8,775 nucleotides of DNA from positions 1 through 8,775 of the forward strand of contig JACMLV010000506.1 in NCBI GenBank assembly GCA_014379395.1, written 5' to 3'. This document shows positions 6,952 through 8,775 of the stretch, in pieces. The position numbers and the translations under genes are program-made. How positions within the stretch are numbered: position 1 is the first letter of the stretch; every line of letters begins with the position of its first letter. The stretch comes from Burkholderiaceae bacterium (lineage in GTDB: Bacteria; Pseudomonadota; Gammaproteobacteria; Burkholderiales; Burkholderiaceae_D). The notes below the pieces were generated by a model, which was not told the DNA's origin, did no database searches, and was given only the letters and a program-made list of their open reading frames with translations.

Positions 6952-7743
6952 ATGGATTACCAGACTTTGCAAGTTGAGCTCAACGGCGCCGTGGCCTCGG
7001 TCTGGCTCGACCGGCCCGAGGTGCGCAACGCCTTCAACGACACCACCATCGCCGAAATCACGCACGCCTTCCACGCCCTCGGCGGCGACGAGCGGGTCGG
7101 CGTGATCGTGCTGGGCGCGCGCGGCGCGGCCTTTTGCGCCGGCGCCGATTTGAACTGGATGAAGAAGATGGCCGGCTACAGCGACGGCGAAAACCGCGCC
7201 GACGCGGCCCAGCTGGCGGCCATGCTGAGCGCCATCTACACCTGTCCGAAGCCAGTCGTGGCGCGGGTGCAGGGCGACTGCTACGCCGGCGGCATGGGGC
7301 TGGTGGCCGCCTGCGACATCGCGGTCGCCGCCGAACCGGCGCAGTTCTGCCTGTCGGAGGTGAAACTCGGCCTGATCCCGGCCACCATCTCGCCGTATGT
7401 GATCAAGGCGATGGGCGAGAACGCGGCGCGGCGCTACTTCCTCACCGCCGAGCGCTTCTCGGCCATCGACGCGCTGCGCATCGGCTTCGTGCACGCCACC
7501 TGCGTCGACGAAGACCTCGACGGCGCGGTCGGCGCCATCGTCAAATCGCTGCTGGCGAACAGCCCGAACGCGGTGCGCGAAGCCAAGCGGCTGGTGCGCG
7601 ACGTCGCCGGCCAGCCGATCACGCCGGCGCTGATCCACGACACGGTCGGCCGCATCGCCGTCATCCGCGCATCAAGCGAAGGGCGCGAAGGGGTGCGCTC
7701 CTTCCTTGAAAAACGCAAGCCCTCGTGGCTGGCCCAGACCTAG
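6952..7743 (+). CDS. liuC: Methylglutaconyl-CoA hydratase-like enoyl-CoA hydratase
   Basis: Protein of 263 residues of the crotonase family. From context it hydrates 3-methylglutaconyl-CoA to 3-hydroxy-3-methylglutaryl-CoA, the step after the carboxylase. RPEVRNAFN is at 21-29, the oxyanion-hole segment GAAFCAGADLNWM at 58-70, and YAGGMGLVAACDIAVA at 111-126. Glu136 in LSEVKLGLIPATISPYV aligns with the second catalytic Glu of crotonase. The position of the first (Glu144 of rat crotonase) appears to be Gly here, which I remember as usual for the bacterial LiuC group. I chose the ATG at 6952. The same frame is open back to 5623, but that stretch only shadows liuB. The gap to liuB is 26 bases. 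Confidence 0.92.
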   Translation: MDYQTLQVELNGAVASVWLDRPEVRNAFNDTTIAEITHAFHALGGDERVGVIVLGARGAAFCAGADLNWMKKMAGYSDGENRADAAQLAAMLSAIYTCPKPVVARVQGDCYAGGMGLVAACDIAVAAEPAQFCLSEVKLGLIPATISPYVIKAMGENAARRYFLTAERFSAIDALRIGFVHATCVDEDLDGAVGAIVKSLLANSPNAVREAKRLVRDVAGQPITPALIHDTVGRIAVIRASSEGREGVRSFLEKRKPSWLAQT

Positions 7744-7801
7744 ACAATCAGCGCCGGCCCAAGCACCTGAGCGCCGCACCCCACCGCATTCTGGAGACAA
7801 T

Positions 7802-8775
<974 letters not shown>

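Overview
The window looks like a chromosomal segment of a high-GC betaproteobacterium. An origin in or near the Oxalobacteraceae (Massilia, Duganella or Janthinobacterium-like) is my guess from gene content and protein wording, not something I could test. It holds two unrelated functional blocks plus the tail of a third gene.

Left block (1-2172). The last 45 codons of a plus-strand gene, perhaps a small c-type cytochrome, end at 140. A 135-base convergent gap with three strong hairpins follows; one (191-234) is a good terminator. On the minus strand comes a compact, self-contained unit, read from right to left: a sigma70-like promoter (TTGACG, 17 bases, TACCAT), a complete cobalamin (B12) riboswitch, an intrinsic terminator with a possible antiterminator, a 53-residue peptide gene, and a radical SAM/SPASM-type maturase whose start overlaps the peptide stop (ATGA). 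This is the most interesting part. It looks like a ribosomally made, radical-SAM-modified peptide under B12 control and matches what I remember of the poorly characterised CbpA/CbpB pair. The peptide gene is easily missed: the maturase frame is open through it and into the terminator, giving a spurious 85-residue N-terminal extension.

Right block (2181-8775). A divergent region of 229 bases (3861-4089), AT-rich in its middle, separates a minus-strand AMP-forming acyl-CoA synthetase from a plus-strand leucine/isovalerate catabolic operon: isovaleryl-CoA dehydrogenase (liuA), methylcrotonyl-CoA carboxylase carboxyltransferase subunit (liuB), a methylglutaconyl-CoA hydratase-like crotonase (liuC), and the biotin carboxylase end of methylcrotonyl-CoA carboxylase alpha (liuD, cut by the window edge). 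Together they take isovaleryl-CoA to 3-hydroxy-3-methylglutaryl-CoA. The lyase that should finish the pathway (liuE) is not in view. Two copies of a 13-base palindrome (TGAGT-N3-RCTCA), with centres 100 bases apart, sit at the two divergent promoters and are likely operators for one shared regulator that is not encoded here.

I see no tRNA, rRNA, CRISPR array, insertion sequence or prophage signal.
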